Positions 10,551-19,901 of a DNA stretch of 64,000 nt are shown piece by piece. The notes under the pieces are model-generated. The model did no database searches. It saw only the letters and a program-made list of their open reading frames with translations, and was not told the origin of the DNA. Position 1 is the stretch's first letter. Each line of letters opens with the position of its first letter. Both the position numbers and the translations under genes were made by a program. Source of the DNA: Sphingomonas sanguinis (GTDB taxonomy: Bacteria > Pseudomonadota > Alphaproteobacteria > Sphingomonadales > Sphingomonadaceae); assembly GCF_001476905.1 (NCBI RefSeq), contig NZ_LDTE01000010.1:124001-188000 (forward strand), in the 5' to 3' direction.

Positions 10551-10675
10551 TGTTCCCCGGCGAAGGCCGGGGCCCAGTTTCGACCACGCCGGAAGCGCGC
10601 AGGGCGGTGCGTGGGAGGCAATTTCTCGTACCGCAAACGTCATAGCAACTGGGCCCCGGCCTTCGCCGGGGAACA
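10551..10675. repeat. Long inverted repeat, 29-bp perfect arms
   Basis: The arms at 10551-10579 and 10647-10675 are exact reverse complements, built on TTCCCCGGCGAAGGCCGGGG, separated by 67 bases. Each arm also contains its own small palindrome (CCCCGGC/GCCGGGG). The element fills the gap between two convergent genes. A related pair is at 17947-18045. It looks like a REP-type element. A termination role is plausible but inferred. Confidence 0.85.
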
Positions 10676-10697
10676 GCCTTGGGCATAGGCAGTACGC

Positions 10698-12197
10698 TTA
10701 CTGCCCGAAACTGCCTTCACCGGCCCGTGCCACCGCATCGCGCGCCGCTGCCAGCATGGCGCCAGCCTTCGCCTCGCATTCCCGCTGCTCATAGGCGGGG
10801 TCGCTATCGGCGACGATGCCCGCGCCCGCCTGGACGTGGATGGTGCCGTCCTTGACCACGGCTGTGCGTAGCACGATGCACGAGTCCATCGAGCCATCGG
10901 GTGAGAAATAGCCCACGCCGCCCGCATAAGCCCCGCGCCGCTCGGGCTCCAGCTCGGCGATGATCTGGCAGGCGCGGACCTTGGGCGCGCCGCTGACCGT
11001 ACCGGCGGGGAAGCCCGCGAACAGCGCATCCAGCGCATCCTTGTCGTCCGCCAACTCACCGACGACGTTGGACACGATGTGCATGACGTGGCTGTAAAAC
11101 TCGACCGTATAGCTGTCGGTCACCCGTACGCTGCCCGCCGAGGCGGCGCGGCCGACATCGTTGCGGCCCAGGTCGAGCAGCATCAGATGCTCGGCGCGTT
11201 CCTTGGGATCGGCGAGCAGGCCGTCGCGGTTGGCGGCATCTTCGGCGCCGGTCTTACCGCGTGGGCGGGTGCCCGCAATGGGGCGGATCGTCACCTCGCC
11301 ATCACGGACGCGGACCAGGATTTCCGGGCTCGACCCGATCAGCGAAAAGCCCGGCAGGTCGAGGTGATAGAGGAAGGGCGAGGGGTTGATCCGCCGCAGG
11401 CTGCGATACAACTCGAACGGCGGCAGGGTGAAGGGGGCAGAGAAACGCTGCGCCAGCACCACCTGAAAGATATCGCCCGCGACGATATAGTCCTTCGCGC
11501 GCGCCACCATCTCGCCGTAGCGGCCGGGGGGCAGGGCGGGCTGATAGGCGGGTTCGGGCAGGTCGGCGCGGACCGGCGCGGGCAGCGTCGCGCTAGCCAG
11601 CCGCGCGGCAGTGGCGTCCAGCCGTTCCTCGGCCTCGGTGATCATCCGGGCGGCGTCGCGGTTCGCATCGGGCCAGACCGGCGCGACGAGGTACAGCGCG
11701 TCGGCCAGCCGGTCGAACACCAGGATCACCGTCGGCCGCACGAAGATCATGTCGGGCAGACCGAGCGGATCGACCTCGGGCTGGGGCAGGGCCTCGACCA
11801 GCCCGACCGTCTCGTACCCGAAATAGCCGACCAGACAGGCCAGCGCGGAGGGCAGGCCCTCCGGCACCTTGGCCCGGCACTCGGCGACCAGCTGGCGCAG
11901 CGCTTCCAGCGTCGGGGCGGCGCACGGCGTGAAGGCCTCGCGATCGGTGGTCCAGTGCCGGTTGATCGTCGCGCTATGCCCATCGGCCCGGAAAACCAGG
12001 TCGGGGGCCAGGCCGATCAGGCTGTACCGCCCGCGCGTCGCACCACCCTCGACCGATTCGAGCAGGAAGTCACCGCGCCCCGGCTCGATCAGCTTCAGCG
12101 CGGCGGCGACCGGCGTCTCGGTATCGGCGATCTGCCGCCGCCAGATCAGCTGCGGCTGGCCGTCCGCCAGCCGCCCGGCGGCGTCAGTTGGCGCCAT
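10698..12197 (-). CDS. trpE: Anthranilate synthase component I
   Basis: Makes anthranilate from chorismate with ammonia from TrpG, the committed and normally tryptophan-inhibited step. The 499-residue protein has the TrpE N-terminal domain, including the LLESVEGG motif near residue 46 that belongs to the feedback site, and the chorismate-binding domain with IAGTRPRG, DLGRNDVGR, GFPAGTVSGAPK and QAGAGIVADSDP. Its ATG lies 13 bases inside the 3' end of ppiD, so the two are coupled. It is separated from trpG by an opposite-strand gene, so the two subunits come from different transcripts. Confidence 0.97.
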   Translation of the reverse strand: MAPTDAAGRLADGQPQLIWRRQIADTETPVAAALKLIEPGRGDFLLESVEGGATRGRYSLIGLAPDLVFRADGHSATINRHWTTDREAFTPCAAPTLEALRQLVAECRAKVPEGLPSALACLVGYFGYETVGLVEALPQPEVDPLGLPDMIFVRPTVILVFDRLADALYLVAPVWPDANRDAARMITEAEERLDATAARLASATLPAPVRADLPEPAYQPALPPGRYGEMVARAKDYIVAGDIFQVVLAQRFSAPFTLPPFELYRSLRRINPSPFLYHLDLPGFSLIGSSPEILVRVRDGEVTIRPIAGTRPRGKTGAEDAANRDGLLADPKERAEHLMLLDLGRNDVGRAASAGSVRVTDSYTVEFYSHVMHIVSNVVGELADDKDALDALFAGFPAGTVSGAPKVRACQIIAELEPERRGAYAGGVGYFSPDGSMDSCIVLRTAVVKDGTIHVQAGAGIVADSDPAYEQRECEAKAGAMLAAARDAVARAGEGSFGQ

Positions 12198-14130
12198 TGG
12201 TCAGCAGCTCCGAGCGGACCTTGGCGACCGCCTTGGGATCGGTCTTCACGCCCACCACGTCGCGCACGGCGCGGGCGAACTGCGCCACATATTCGCGGCC
12301 GATCAGGCGACCAATATCGCCCCGCGCAGCCTGGATCGCGGCGGTGTTGCCGGTCGCGTTACCCGGTTCGATCTTGGTCGCGCGGATGATGTACCAGCCC
12401 TCGTTCTGCGGCGCCTCCAGCGTCTTGGCCTTGTTCTGCGGCATCGAGAACAGGAGGGCGAGCGGTGCGGCGGCGGGGGTGTTCTGCGCAGCGGCCAGGT
12501 CGCGACGCGAGGCGGCGATCGGGCGGACCGGCGGCACGGCCAGGCCGGTTTCCTTCAGCGCCTGCGCCATCGGCATGCCCTTGTTCACCTTGGCGAGCAC
12601 GGCATTGGCCAGCTTGCGCGCGGCGGCCCGGGCGCGGTCGGTGGTCAGGTCGGCGACGACCTGCGCGCGCACCTGCGCCAGCGGACGCGGGGCGGCGCGC
12701 TGGACCTGGCCGACGCCGACGACGGCGAAGCTGCCATCCTGGCCGACCGGCACCACCTGCGGCGCGTCGCCATCCTCGGCGGTGAAGGCGGCGGTGATCA
12801 TCGCACGCTGCTCCGGCGTCGCCTGGAAGGTGGGGGCATCGGGCGCGAGCCCCTGCGCCGTCACGGCCGGGGTGGCCTGCGCCTGCAGCTTGCGGTCGGC
12901 GATCACCTCGTCAAAGGTCGCATTGCCCGACAGCGCATCCTCGATCGCGTTGCGCATCTCGCCCAGTGCGGCGGCCTGCTTCTGCTTGGTCAGTTCGGCG
13001 ACGATCTCGGGGCGGGCCTGGGCCAGCGTCTTGCCGGGGACCTGGGTGATCGCATCGACCTTGGCGACGACGAAGCCCAGCGTGCCGCGAACCGGGCCGA
13101 CGATCGCGCCCTGCGCGGCACCGAACACCGCATCGGCCACGGCGGCCGAGCTCTGCGCGGCATAGGCGGCCTTGTCGACCGCCTTCTGGGTCGAGGCTTC
13201 CAGACCGGCGGCGCGGGCGGCATCGGCAAGCGAGGTGCCCGCCTTCGCCTTGGCGGCCAGCGCGTTCGCGCCCGCCTGGTCCAGCACGACGACCTGGGTC
13301 ACATCGCGCTTCTGGGTCGCGGCATAGCGCGACTGGTTGGTCTGGTAATAGCGCGCGATCTCGGCCTCGCTCGGCGTCGACTGGGCGGCTACGGCGGCGG
13401 TATTGACCAGCGCGTAGCGGACGGTGCGCCGCTCGGGCAGCGAGTAGCGCTGCACGTTGCGCGTGTAGAAGGTCTGGATATCCGCGTCGGTCGGCGCGGG
13501 GCCGGTCGGCACCAGGCGGGTCGGGATATAGCCGACCTCACCCTGCCGCTTTTCGAGCAGCAGCGAAGCATAGGGCAGTGCCATCTGCATCGCCATCTGC
13601 GTCGCGCCGATGGTCGGCACGGTCAGCTGCTGGGCAAAAGTGGTGCGGATCAGGTCGGTGCGGACCTGTGCGTCGGTCATCTTCCGCTGCGCCAGAAGCT
13701 GCTGGTAGAGCGCCGGATCGAACTGGCCGTTGGGACCACGGAACGCCGGGATCGAGGCGATCTGGCCGTCGATCAGGCGGCGCGAGACGACCATGCCCTG
13801 ATCCTTGCCGAACTGTTCCAGCGACAGGCCGGTGATCTCACGCTGCAACGTGCCCTCGAATCCGCCCGCCGCGATGAATTGCGCGACGTCGAGCGTGGGC
13901 TGTTCCTGGCGATAGGATGCCACCTCGTTCTGCACCGCGCTGCGCAGGTCGTTGGCGGTGATCTTCGCGTCGCCGACCTTGGCGACCTGGGACCCGGTGA
14001 TGCCGCCCGCCATGCTGGAGATGTTGGTCACGTCGCCGGCGGCAAAGGCGATCGCGATCACGCCCAGCACGATGAAGGTGACGATGACGCCGGCCTTGGA
14101 ATTGATGATCCGGCGGAAGAAGCTGAGCAT
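12184..14130 (-). CDS. ppiD: PpiD/SurA-type peptidyl-prolyl isomerase, membrane-anchored chaperone
   Basis: A periplasmic folding factor anchored by one N-terminal helix (residues 13-31), assisting newly exported proteins. The 648-residue product fits the PpiD family: short cytoplasmic N-terminus (MLSFFRRIINSKAG), transmembrane helix, SurA-like chaperone segment, and a divergent parvulin domain at roughly 250-370. Another weaker parvulin-like stretch follows. It is the first gene before trpE on the minus strand, an arrangement I recall from other sphingomonads. It diverges from tpiA across 135 bases. Whether the isomerase domain is active cannot be judged by eye. PpiD proteins often lack activity. 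Confidence 0.88.
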   Translation of the reverse strand: MLSFFRRIINSKAGVIVTFIVLGVIAIAFAAGDVTNISSMAGGITGSQVAKVGDAKITANDLRSAVQNEVASYRQEQPTLDVAQFIAAGGFEGTLQREITGLSLEQFGKDQGMVVSRRLIDGQIASIPAFRGPNGQFDPALYQQLLAQRKMTDAQVRTDLIRTTFAQQLTVPTIGATQMAMQMALPYASLLLEKRQGEVGYIPTRLVPTGPAPTDADIQTFYTRNVQRYSLPERRTVRYALVNTAAVAAQSTPSEAEIARYYQTNQSRYAATQKRDVTQVVVLDQAGANALAAKAKAGTSLADAARAAGLEASTQKAVDKAAYAAQSSAAVADAVFGAAQGAIVGPVRGTLGFVVAKVDAITQVPGKTLAQARPEIVAELTKQKQAAALGEMRNAIEDALSGNATFDEVIADRKLQAQATPAVTAQGLAPDAPTFQATPEQRAMITAAFTAEDGDAPQVVPVGQDGSFAVVGVGQVQRAAPRPLAQVRAQVVADLTTDRARAAARKLANAVLAKVNKGMPMAQALKETGLAVPPVRPIAASRRDLAAAQNTPAAAPLALLFSMPQNKAKTLEAPQNEGWYIIRATKIEPGNATGNTAAIQAARGDIGRLIGREYVAQFARAVRDVVGVKTDPKAVAKVRSELLTNGAN

Positions 14131-14265
14131 GGACGACCGATCGGCAAGAAAGAAAATCGGGACGTGCTTTAGGGGCGCGACGGCCCCGCATCAAGCTTGT
14201 GCGAAAAGCGCAATCCGCTATCGGTGTTGAACACGTATAACAGACGACTCATTCGGGAGCCTGAT

Positions 14266-15012
14266 ATGGCACGGCGCAAATTGGTGGCGGGCAACTGGAA
14301 GATGAACGGTTCGCGCGCCGCGCTGGCTGAGCTGGACGGCATTGCCAAGGCTGCGGAAGCGGCTCCGAATGTCGATGTGGCGATGGCGGTGCCTTTCACC
14401 CTGATCGCGCCGGCGGCCGAGCGTGTGCCCGGCCTCGCCATCGGGGCCGAGGACGTGCACGAGCGCGACTCGGGGGCGCATACCGGCTGCGTCTCGGCCG
14501 CGATGGTGCAGGAGGCAGGGGCCCGCTTCACGATCGTCGGTCACTCGGAGCGCCGCGCGGATCAGGGCGAGACCAGTCAGGATGCGTGGGCCAAGGCGGC
14601 GGCGGCGCATCGACAGGGGCTGAACGTCATTCTGTGCTGCGGCGAGACCGAGGCTGAGCGCAATGCGGGCCGCGCCGAGCGGGTGGTGCAGGCGCAAATC
14701 GAGAAGTCGGTGCCCGACAATGCGGACGGCAGCTGGTTCACGCTCGCCTATGAACCGCGCTGGGCGATCGGCACCGGGCGGACGCCGACCGTCGAGGAGA
14801 TCGCGACCATCCATGCGATCGCGCGGGCCAAGCTGCGTATGCTGATCGGCGATGCGGCGGACGAGGTGCGCATCCTGTATGGCGGCTCGGTGACGGGCGA
14901 CAATGCCGCCACGCTGCTGGCCATCGAAAATGTCGACGGCGCGCTGGTCGGCGGCGCAAGCCTGACCGCCGCGAAGTTCGTGCCGATCATCGAGGCCGCA
15001 GCGGGGTTGTGA
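14266..15012 (+). CDS. tpiA: Triosephosphate isomerase
   Basis: Interconverts dihydroxyacetone phosphate and glyceraldehyde 3-phosphate. The 248-residue TIM barrel has Asn10 and Lys12 (GNWKMNG), catalytic His93 (VGHSER) and catalytic Glu163 (AYEPRWAIGTG). The motif AYEP is the normal family form. The ATG at 14266 has a GGGAG site at a good distance, and upstream in-frame codons are not TIM-like. It is a single gene, divergent from ppiD and convergent with the aminopeptidase gene. Confidence 0.97.
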   Translation: MARRKLVAGNWKMNGSRAALAELDGIAKAAEAAPNVDVAMAVPFTLIAPAAERVPGLAIGAEDVHERDSGAHTGCVSAAMVQEAGARFTIVGHSERRADQGETSQDAWAKAAAAHRQGLNVILCCGETEAERNAGRAERVVQAQIEKSVPDNADGSWFTLAYEPRWAIGTGRTPTVEEIATIHAIARAKLRMLIGDAADEVRILYGGSVTGDNAATLLAIENVDGALVGGASLTAAKFVPIIEAAAGL

Positions 15013-15023
15013 TCATGGGGTGA

Positions 15024-15051
15024 GGGCGGGGCGTGGTCGAACGCCCCGCCC
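15024..15051. terminator. 11-bp perfect hairpin between tpiA and aminopeptidase gene
   Basis: The arms GGGCGGGGCGT and ACGCCCCGCCC pair perfectly around a six-base loop, 11 bases after the tpiA stop and 10 bases before the end of the convergent gene. No T-run follows, so it may act as a transcript end-protector or a rho-assisted terminator for both strands. Confidence 0.55.
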
Positions 15052-15061
15052 CGCACGCTTC

Positions 15062-16441
15062 TCAAGCCCCCGGATAGCGCTTCTTCAACATCGCATAAGC
15101 GGCCCGCAGCGCATAGGCATCGCCGCCTTTGGGCCGCCCTGGCTTGGCCGAGGGCCGCCAGGCGAACACGTCGAGATGCGCCCAGGTCGTGTACTTCGGC
15201 ACGAAGCGTCGCAGGAACAACGCGGCCGTGATCGCCCCGGCAAAGCCGCCATCCGGCGCATTCACCATGTCGGCGATGTCGGACTTCAGCATGTCGTCAT
15301 AACCGTCCCAGAGCGGCATCCGCCACACCGGATCGTCCTCCGCCACACCCGCCGTCAGCAGGTCCGCGGCCAGCGCCTCGTCATCGGTGAACAGGGGCGG
15401 CAGGTCGGGACCCAGTGCCACGCGTGCCGCGCCGGTCAGGGTGGCGAAGTCGAGGATCAGCTCCGGCGCTTCCTCGCCCGCGCGGGTCAGTGCGTCGCCC
15501 AGGATCAACCGGCCCTCGGCGTCGGTATTGGTGTTCTCGACCGTCAGGCCCTCGCGCGTCCGCAGCACGTCGCCGGGGCGGAAGGACGCCCCCGACACTG
15601 CATTCTCGACCGCCGGGATCAGCAGGTGGAGCCGCACCGGCAGCTTGGCCGCCATGACCAGCCCGGCCAGCGCCAGGGCATGCGCCGCGCCGCCCATATC
15701 CTTCTTCATCAGCCGCATGCCCGCCGACGGCTTGATGTCGAGCCCGCCGGTGTCGAAGCACACGCCCTTGCCGACGATGGCGATGCGGGGATGGCTGGGG
15801 TCGCCCCAGTGGAGCTCGATCAGCCGGGGCGCGCGCTCGCGGGTGGCGGCCTGGCCGACCGCGTGGATCATCGGATAGTCGCGCGCCAGCGCCTCGCCGC
15901 TGGTCACGGTCACGTCCGCATGGTGCGCGCGCGCCAGCGTCTGCGCCTCGGCCTCCAGTTCGGCGGGCCCCAGATCGCCCGCGCCGCTATTGACCAGATC
16001 GCGGACCTGCGCGGTCGCGGCGGCGATGCGGATGATCTCGTCGCGGTGCGCGACGTCGCGGGTCAGCAGGACTCGCGGCGCGGCGTCCTCCGCCTTGCGA
16101 TAGCGGGTGAAGCGATATTGGCCGAGCAGCCAGCCGAGCGCATTGGCGCCGACCTCCACCCCGTCGAGGCGATAGCTGCCCTCGGGCAGTGCCTCGGCGA
16201 GCTTGGCCAGCGCCCAGGGCGAGTTGGCGTCGGCGACCCCCGCGACGACGGCGATGCCGTCCCCGTCGGCGATCAGGACATGGGTGCCCGGCTTGGCGGT
16301 GAAACGCTGTGCGGTGGCCAGCGCGCGGGTCGCGGCGGACTGGCGGTTCAGCCAGGCGTCGAACGTTTCGGGTGTCAGCAGGGTGATCATGCGGGCGCTC
16401 TGGCCACGATCGGGCTGGAGAAGGGAAGCGAAGTCGGTCAT
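15062..16441 (-). CDS. M17 leucyl aminopeptidase family protein
   Basis: Zinc/manganese aminopeptidase of family M17, removing N-terminal residues from peptides in the cytoplasm. The 459-residue product has a weak N-terminal domain and a well-kept catalytic domain with VGKGVCFDTGG (Lys225 metal-site lysine), MKKDMGG and the signature NTDAEGRL at 305-312. It is shorter than PepA and closer to the PepB/putative-aminopeptidase branch, so I give no symbol. Its ATG overlaps the stop of the upstream serine-hydrolase gene as ATGA, indicating coupled translation. Confidence 0.93.
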   Translation of the reverse strand: MTDFASLLQPDRGQSARMITLLTPETFDAWLNRQSAATRALATAQRFTAKPGTHVLIADGDGIAVVAGVADANSPWALAKLAEALPEGSYRLDGVEVGANALGWLLGQYRFTRYRKAEDAAPRVLLTRDVAHRDEIIRIAAATAQVRDLVNSGAGDLGPAELEAEAQTLARAHHADVTVTSGEALARDYPMIHAVGQAATRERAPRLIELHWGDPSHPRIAIVGKGVCFDTGGLDIKPSAGMRLMKKDMGGAAHALALAGLVMAAKLPVRLHLLIPAVENAVSGASFRPGDVLRTREGLTVENTNTDAEGRLILGDALTRAGEEAPELILDFATLTGAARVALGPDLPPLFTDDEALAADLLTAGVAEDDPVWRMPLWDGYDDMLKSDIADMVNAPDGGFAGAITAALFLRRFVPKYTTWAHLDVFAWRPSAKPGRPKGGDAYALRAAYAMLKKRYPGA

Positions 16442-17838
16442 TCTGCGGGGCTCACCAGAAACTGTTCGATCTTTCCGTTGGCACCGGGCTCGGCATAGGT
16501 GCTGATGCGCAAGGTCCGGTTCGGATAGGTGACGCGGTAGTTGCGATTGACGAAGCCGCCCCGCAACCGGGTACGGCCGCTCTGCTCGATCGTGGCCGGA
16601 GTGCCCAGCGGCGACAGGCTGGCCTTATAGTCGGCGATGGTCGCGGGCGTGAAATAATAGGCCGCGTCCTCGGTCAGCAGTGCGCGGTCGAGATTTCCGG
16701 CCTGCAACTGCGCATAGACCGCCTGGGTGCGGGCCAGGGCGGCGGCATCCTCGCTATTGGCCTGGGGGGCGGGGAGGATGATCTGCGAAATGCCCTTGGC
16801 GATGCGGTTCTGCGCATCGGCGAACCACGCATTGACCGCGACGACGATGGCGGCCTTGTCTTCCGGATAGACGATATTCTCGGTCAGGAAGCCGACCGCT
16901 TCGCCGCTATGTTCGACCATGCGGTGGCCATCGGCGACGGCGATCCCGACGCCTAGCCCATAGCCGGTGCTGGCGCCGCTGGTCAGGTTGACCGGCGTTT
17001 CCTGCTCGGCCCAGTCCTTGGGCGAAAGCAGCGTGCGGTTCATCCGGGCGATGTCCCATTTGGCGAGGTCCTCCGCGGACATCGACAGTTCGCCCGCCGC
17101 ATAGAGCCAGCCGGGAGCGGCGGGCGTCTCGACCCGCACGGGGCCCAGCGCGTGGCGCAGATAGCCCTGCGGGAAACCGGGGCCGACCGCCTTGTCCTGG
17201 TCGATCGCGCGGATGCCCAGCGGCTTGAAGACATGGGCCTGAAGGAAGGCGAGCAGCGGCTGGCCCGACACCTTCTCGACGATCATGCCCGCCACGACAT
17301 AGCCGGTGTTGGAATATTGCCACTGCGTGCCCGGCGCGAAGTCGAGCGGGGCCTTGGCCCAGCGGTCGACGATGCCCTGCGGCGTGGTCGGCGTCGCCAT
17401 CGCCTTGAAACTGTAATCCTGCGGCCAATAGTCGCGCAGGCCAGAAGTGTGGCTGAGCAGCTGGCGGATGGTGATCTTGTCGCCATCGGTTATGCCGGGG
17501 ATGTACTTCGACACCGTGTCGTCGAGCGACAGCTTGCCCTGGTCCGCCAGCAGCAGGATCGCGGCGGCGGTGAACTGCTTCGACACCGAGGCGATCTGAT
17601 AGGGGAGCGTGGGATCGGCGGGACCGGTCTGCCCCTCATATTGCTTGCCATAGGCCTTGGCGAGCACGATCCGGCCGCCGCGCACCACCGCGACGGAGGC
17701 GGAGGGGACGCCGGTATCGGCCAGCGTCTTCGTGACCAGCGCATCGATCTTCTGGGTTTCCGCCGGGGTGAGGGCCTGGGCGAGGAGCGGGGCGGGAGCG
17801 ATGAGCGCGATCGCCGCCAGCAAATGGGGGTATCTCAT
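16438..17838 (-). CDS. Exported serine hydrolase, beta-lactamase/PBP-like family
   Basis: A penicillin-binding-protein-like serine hydrolase (class C beta-lactamase fold) that is exported. The signal peptide is at 1-21 (ends LLAQA). The three active-site motifs are present: SVSK at 84-87, YSN at 175-177 and HSG at 310-312 in place of KTG. The last ~100 residues form an extra domain of the type often attached to peptidase-like members. The His-for-Lys in the third motif suggests an esterase or D-aminopeptidase rather than a beta-lactamase. I start at the ATG at 17838, just before the signal peptide. The stop overlaps the M17 gene start, so both may serve peptide breakdown. Confidence 0.88.
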   Translation of the reverse strand: MRYPHLLAAIALIAPAPLLAQALTPAETQKIDALVTKTLADTGVPSASVAVVRGGRIVLAKAYGKQYEGQTGPADPTLPYQIASVSKQFTAAAILLLADQGKLSLDDTVSKYIPGITDGDKITIRQLLSHTSGLRDYWPQDYSFKAMATPTTPQGIVDRWAKAPLDFAPGTQWQYSNTGYVVAGMIVEKVSGQPLLAFLQAHVFKPLGIRAIDQDKAVGPGFPQGYLRHALGPVRVETPAAPGWLYAAGELSMSAEDLAKWDIARMNRTLLSPKDWAEQETPVNLTSGASTGYGLGVGIAVADGHRMVEHSGEAVGFLTENIVYPEDKAAIVVAVNAWFADAQNRIAKGISQIILPAPQANSEDAAALARTQAVYAQLQAGNLDRALLTEDAAYYFTPATIADYKASLSPLGTPATIEQSGRTRLRGGFVNRNYRVTYPNRTLRISTYAEPGANGKIEQFLVSPAE

Positions 17839-17946
17839 GCGCGCCAAGGAAGCAGGTTTGCGGGAAGCGCGCAACGGGTGTGGGTGCTTGGGCTTCGACG
17901 TCGCCCTGACTGCATGGTGCGAGGGGAAAGGCATTTTTCAGCACTA

Positions 17947-18045
17947 CCCCGGCGGAGGCCGGGGGCCAGTTGCAATGTCTTGCGTTGGACAGGACATGGC
18001 GCGCCTCACGGCCGCATGGCGTTTAGACCCCGGCGTCCGCCGGGG
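17947..18045. repeat. Pair of CCCCGGC-type REP palindromes
   Basis: Two palindromes, CCCCGGCGGAGGCCGGGG at 17947-17964 and CCCCGGCGTCCGCCGGGG at 18028-18045, lie 63 bases apart in the gap between the divergent serine-hydrolase and MAPEG genes. They share sequence with the 29-bp arms at 10551-10675 and are arranged the same way, so they are the same repeat family. Confidence 0.75.
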
Positions 18046-18065
18046 TGGTCTTGGGAGATAGGCAA

Positions 18066-18455
18066 TTGACCACCGAACTGACCATCCTCGGCTGGTCGAT
18101 CATCCTGCTGTTCGTGCATATCGCGCTGCAATCGCAGATGGCGACGCTGGACCGGGGCATCGGCTGGAACGCAGGGCCCCGCGACGGGACGCCCGCGCCG
18201 CTGGGCCGCTATGCGGGCCGCGCCGAGCGCGCCTCGGCCAATTTTCGGGAGACGTGGCCGATCTTCATCGCCCTCGCGCTCGGTCTCGCGGTGACGGGGC
18301 GGAGCGGCGGCATCGCGGCGACCGGCGCGTGGGTGTGGTTCCTCGCGCGGGTCGCCTATGTACCGCTGTACCTCTTCGGCGTCCGATATATGCGGTCGCT
18401 GGCCTATCTTGTGTCGATGGTCGGCCTGGTGATGATGCTTACGCGTTTCCTGTGA
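18066..18455 (+). CDS. MAPEG family membrane protein
   Basis: A 129-residue, four-helix inner-membrane protein of the MAPEG family (membrane-associated proteins in eicosanoid and glutathione metabolism). Bacterial members are often glutathione-dependent, but the substrate is unknown. Helices lie at about 5-25, 60-78, 81-100 and 108-126. Family-like features are [16 protein letters not shown] and [13 protein letters not shown] start at TTG 18066 because a GGAG site precedes it by eight bases. A GTG at 18045 inside the repeat is the alternative. Its 3' end overlaps the rimO 3' end by 17 bases. Confidence 0.85.
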   Translation: MTTELTILGWSIILLFVHIALQSQMATLDRGIGWNAGPRDGTPAPLGRYAGRAERASANFRETWPIFIALALGLAVTGRSGGIAATGAWVWFLARVAYVPLYLFGVRYMRSLAYLVSMVGLVMMLTRFL

Positions 18456-19779
18456 CGGGAACGCCGTACAGATCGTGCTCGTCGGCATCCTCGATCGCGA
18501 CCTTCACAATGTCACCGACGGTCAGATGCCCAGCGTCGCGCAGGAAGACCTCGCCGTCGATCTCGGGCGCGTCGGCCTGGGAGCGACCGGTCGCGCCGCC
18601 TTCTTCGTCCACCGCGTCGATGATGACGGGCAGGGTGCGGCCGACCTTGGCGGCGAGCTTGGCAGCCGAGATGGCGGCGGTCTTTTCCATGATCCGCGCG
18701 TAACGCTCTTCCTTCACTTCCTCGGGGACGTGATCGGGCAGGGCGTTGGCGGCGGCACCCTCGACCGGCTCGAAGCGGAAGGCGCCGACGCGGTCGAGCT
18801 GGGCCTCGTCCAGCCAGTCCAGCAGATATTCGAAGTCCTCTTCCGTCTCGCCGGGGAAGCCGACGACGAAAGTCGAGCGGATCGTGATGTCGGGGCAGAT
18901 GTCGCGCCACTGGTGGATGCGTTGCAGCACCTTGGCGTCGTTGCCGGGGCGCTTCATGCGCTTGAGGACGGACGGCGCGGCATGCTGGAACGGGATGTCC
19001 AGATAGGGCAGCACCAGCCCCTCCGCCATCAGCGGGATCACCTGATCCACATGCGGATAGGGATAGACATAGTGTAGGCGTACCCAGGGCGCGATCTTGC
19101 CCAGTTCGCGGGCCAGGTCGGTCATGTGCGGCACGACCTCCTGCCCCTTCCACATCCGTGGTTCCTTGCGGATGTCGATGCCGTAGGCCGAGGTGTCCTG
19201 GCTGATGACCAGCAGCTCGCGCGTGCCCGCCGCGACCAGCTTTTCCGCCTCGCGCAGGATCGCGTCGGGGCGGCGGCTGACCAGATCGCCGCGCAGGCTG
19301 GGGATGATGCAGAAGCTGCACCGGTGGTTGCAGCCCTCCGAAATCTTCAGATAACTGTAGTGACGCGGGGTCAGCTTCAGGCCCGCATCGGGGATCAGGT
19401 CGATATAGGGCGACAGATTCGCGGGTGCGGCGGCGTGGACGGCCTCGACCACCTGCTCATACTCATGCGCACCGGTGATCGCGAGCACATCCGGGAAGCG
19501 GGTGCGGATCGCCTCGGCTTCCTTGCCCATGCAGCCGGTCACGATGACGCGGCCGTTTTCCTTGATCGCCTCGCCGATCGCCTCCAGGCTTTCCTCCTTG
19601 GCGGAGTCGAGAAAGCCGCAGGTGTTGACCAGCACGACATCGGCCCCGGCATAGTCGGGCGACATCTGATAGCCATCGGCGCGCAGCTGGGTCAGGATGC
19701 GTTCGCTGTCGACCAGATTCTTGGGACAGCCGAGCGAGACCATGCCGACACGCGGCGGAGTAGGGAGTTTGGTTGCCAT
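18439..19779 (-). CDS. rimO: Ribosomal protein S12 methylthiotransferase RimO
   Basis: Radical-SAM enzyme that adds a methylthio group to the conserved aspartate of ribosomal protein S12. The 446-residue product has all three parts: a UPF0004 domain with cluster cysteines 18, 54 and 83; a radical SAM core with CNHRCSFC (Cys150, 154, 157); and a C-terminal TRAM domain. The N-terminal [13 protein letters not shown] is specific for RimO over MiaB. The start is the ATG at 19777-19779, after discarding a five-residue upstream extension. The tail overlaps the convergent MAPEG gene. Confidence 0.96.
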   Translation of the reverse strand: MATKLPTPPRVGMVSLGCPKNLVDSERILTQLRADGYQMSPDYAGADVVLVNTCGFLDSAKEESLEAIGEAIKENGRVIVTGCMGKEAEAIRTRFPDVLAITGAHEYEQVVEAVHAAAPANLSPYIDLIPDAGLKLTPRHYSYLKISEGCNHRCSFCIIPSLRGDLVSRRPDAILREAEKLVAAGTRELLVISQDTSAYGIDIRKEPRMWKGQEVVPHMTDLARELGKIAPWVRLHYVYPYPHVDQVIPLMAEGLVLPYLDIPFQHAAPSVLKRMKRPGNDAKVLQRIHQWRDICPDITIRSTFVVGFPGETEEDFEYLLDWLDEAQLDRVGAFRFEPVEGAAANALPDHVPEEVKEERYARIMEKTAAISAAKLAAKVGRTLPVIIDAVDEEGGATGRSQADAPEIDGEVFLRDAGHLTVGDIVKVAIEDADEHDLYGVPVTGNA

Positions 19780-19901
19780 GGGATGCGCGCGCACATAGTC
19801 CAGATTGGATCACTTTTCCAGATGCGGGGTTCGATCCGGTCGACAGGGGCCCGCGATCGCGGCATGACGCAAGGGAAACTGGGTTAAAAGGTTACTGGGC
19901 G

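Noticed and set aside
10551..10675. Inverted repeat pairs as CRISPR or IS ends
   Set aside because: There are only two arms, they are inverted rather than direct, no spacer series exists, and no transposase or target duplication is present.
11869..14172. Long plus-strand frame opposite trpE and ppiD
   Set aside because: Its composition mirrors the reverse complement of the Ala-rich ppiD sequence. Both ppiD and trpE have clear families, so this frame is not a gene.
16438..17838. Serine hydrolase as an antibiotic-resistance beta-lactamase
   Set aside because: The third motif is HSG rather than KTG and an extra C-terminal domain is present. The family is mainly esterases and peptidases, so resistance cannot be claimed.
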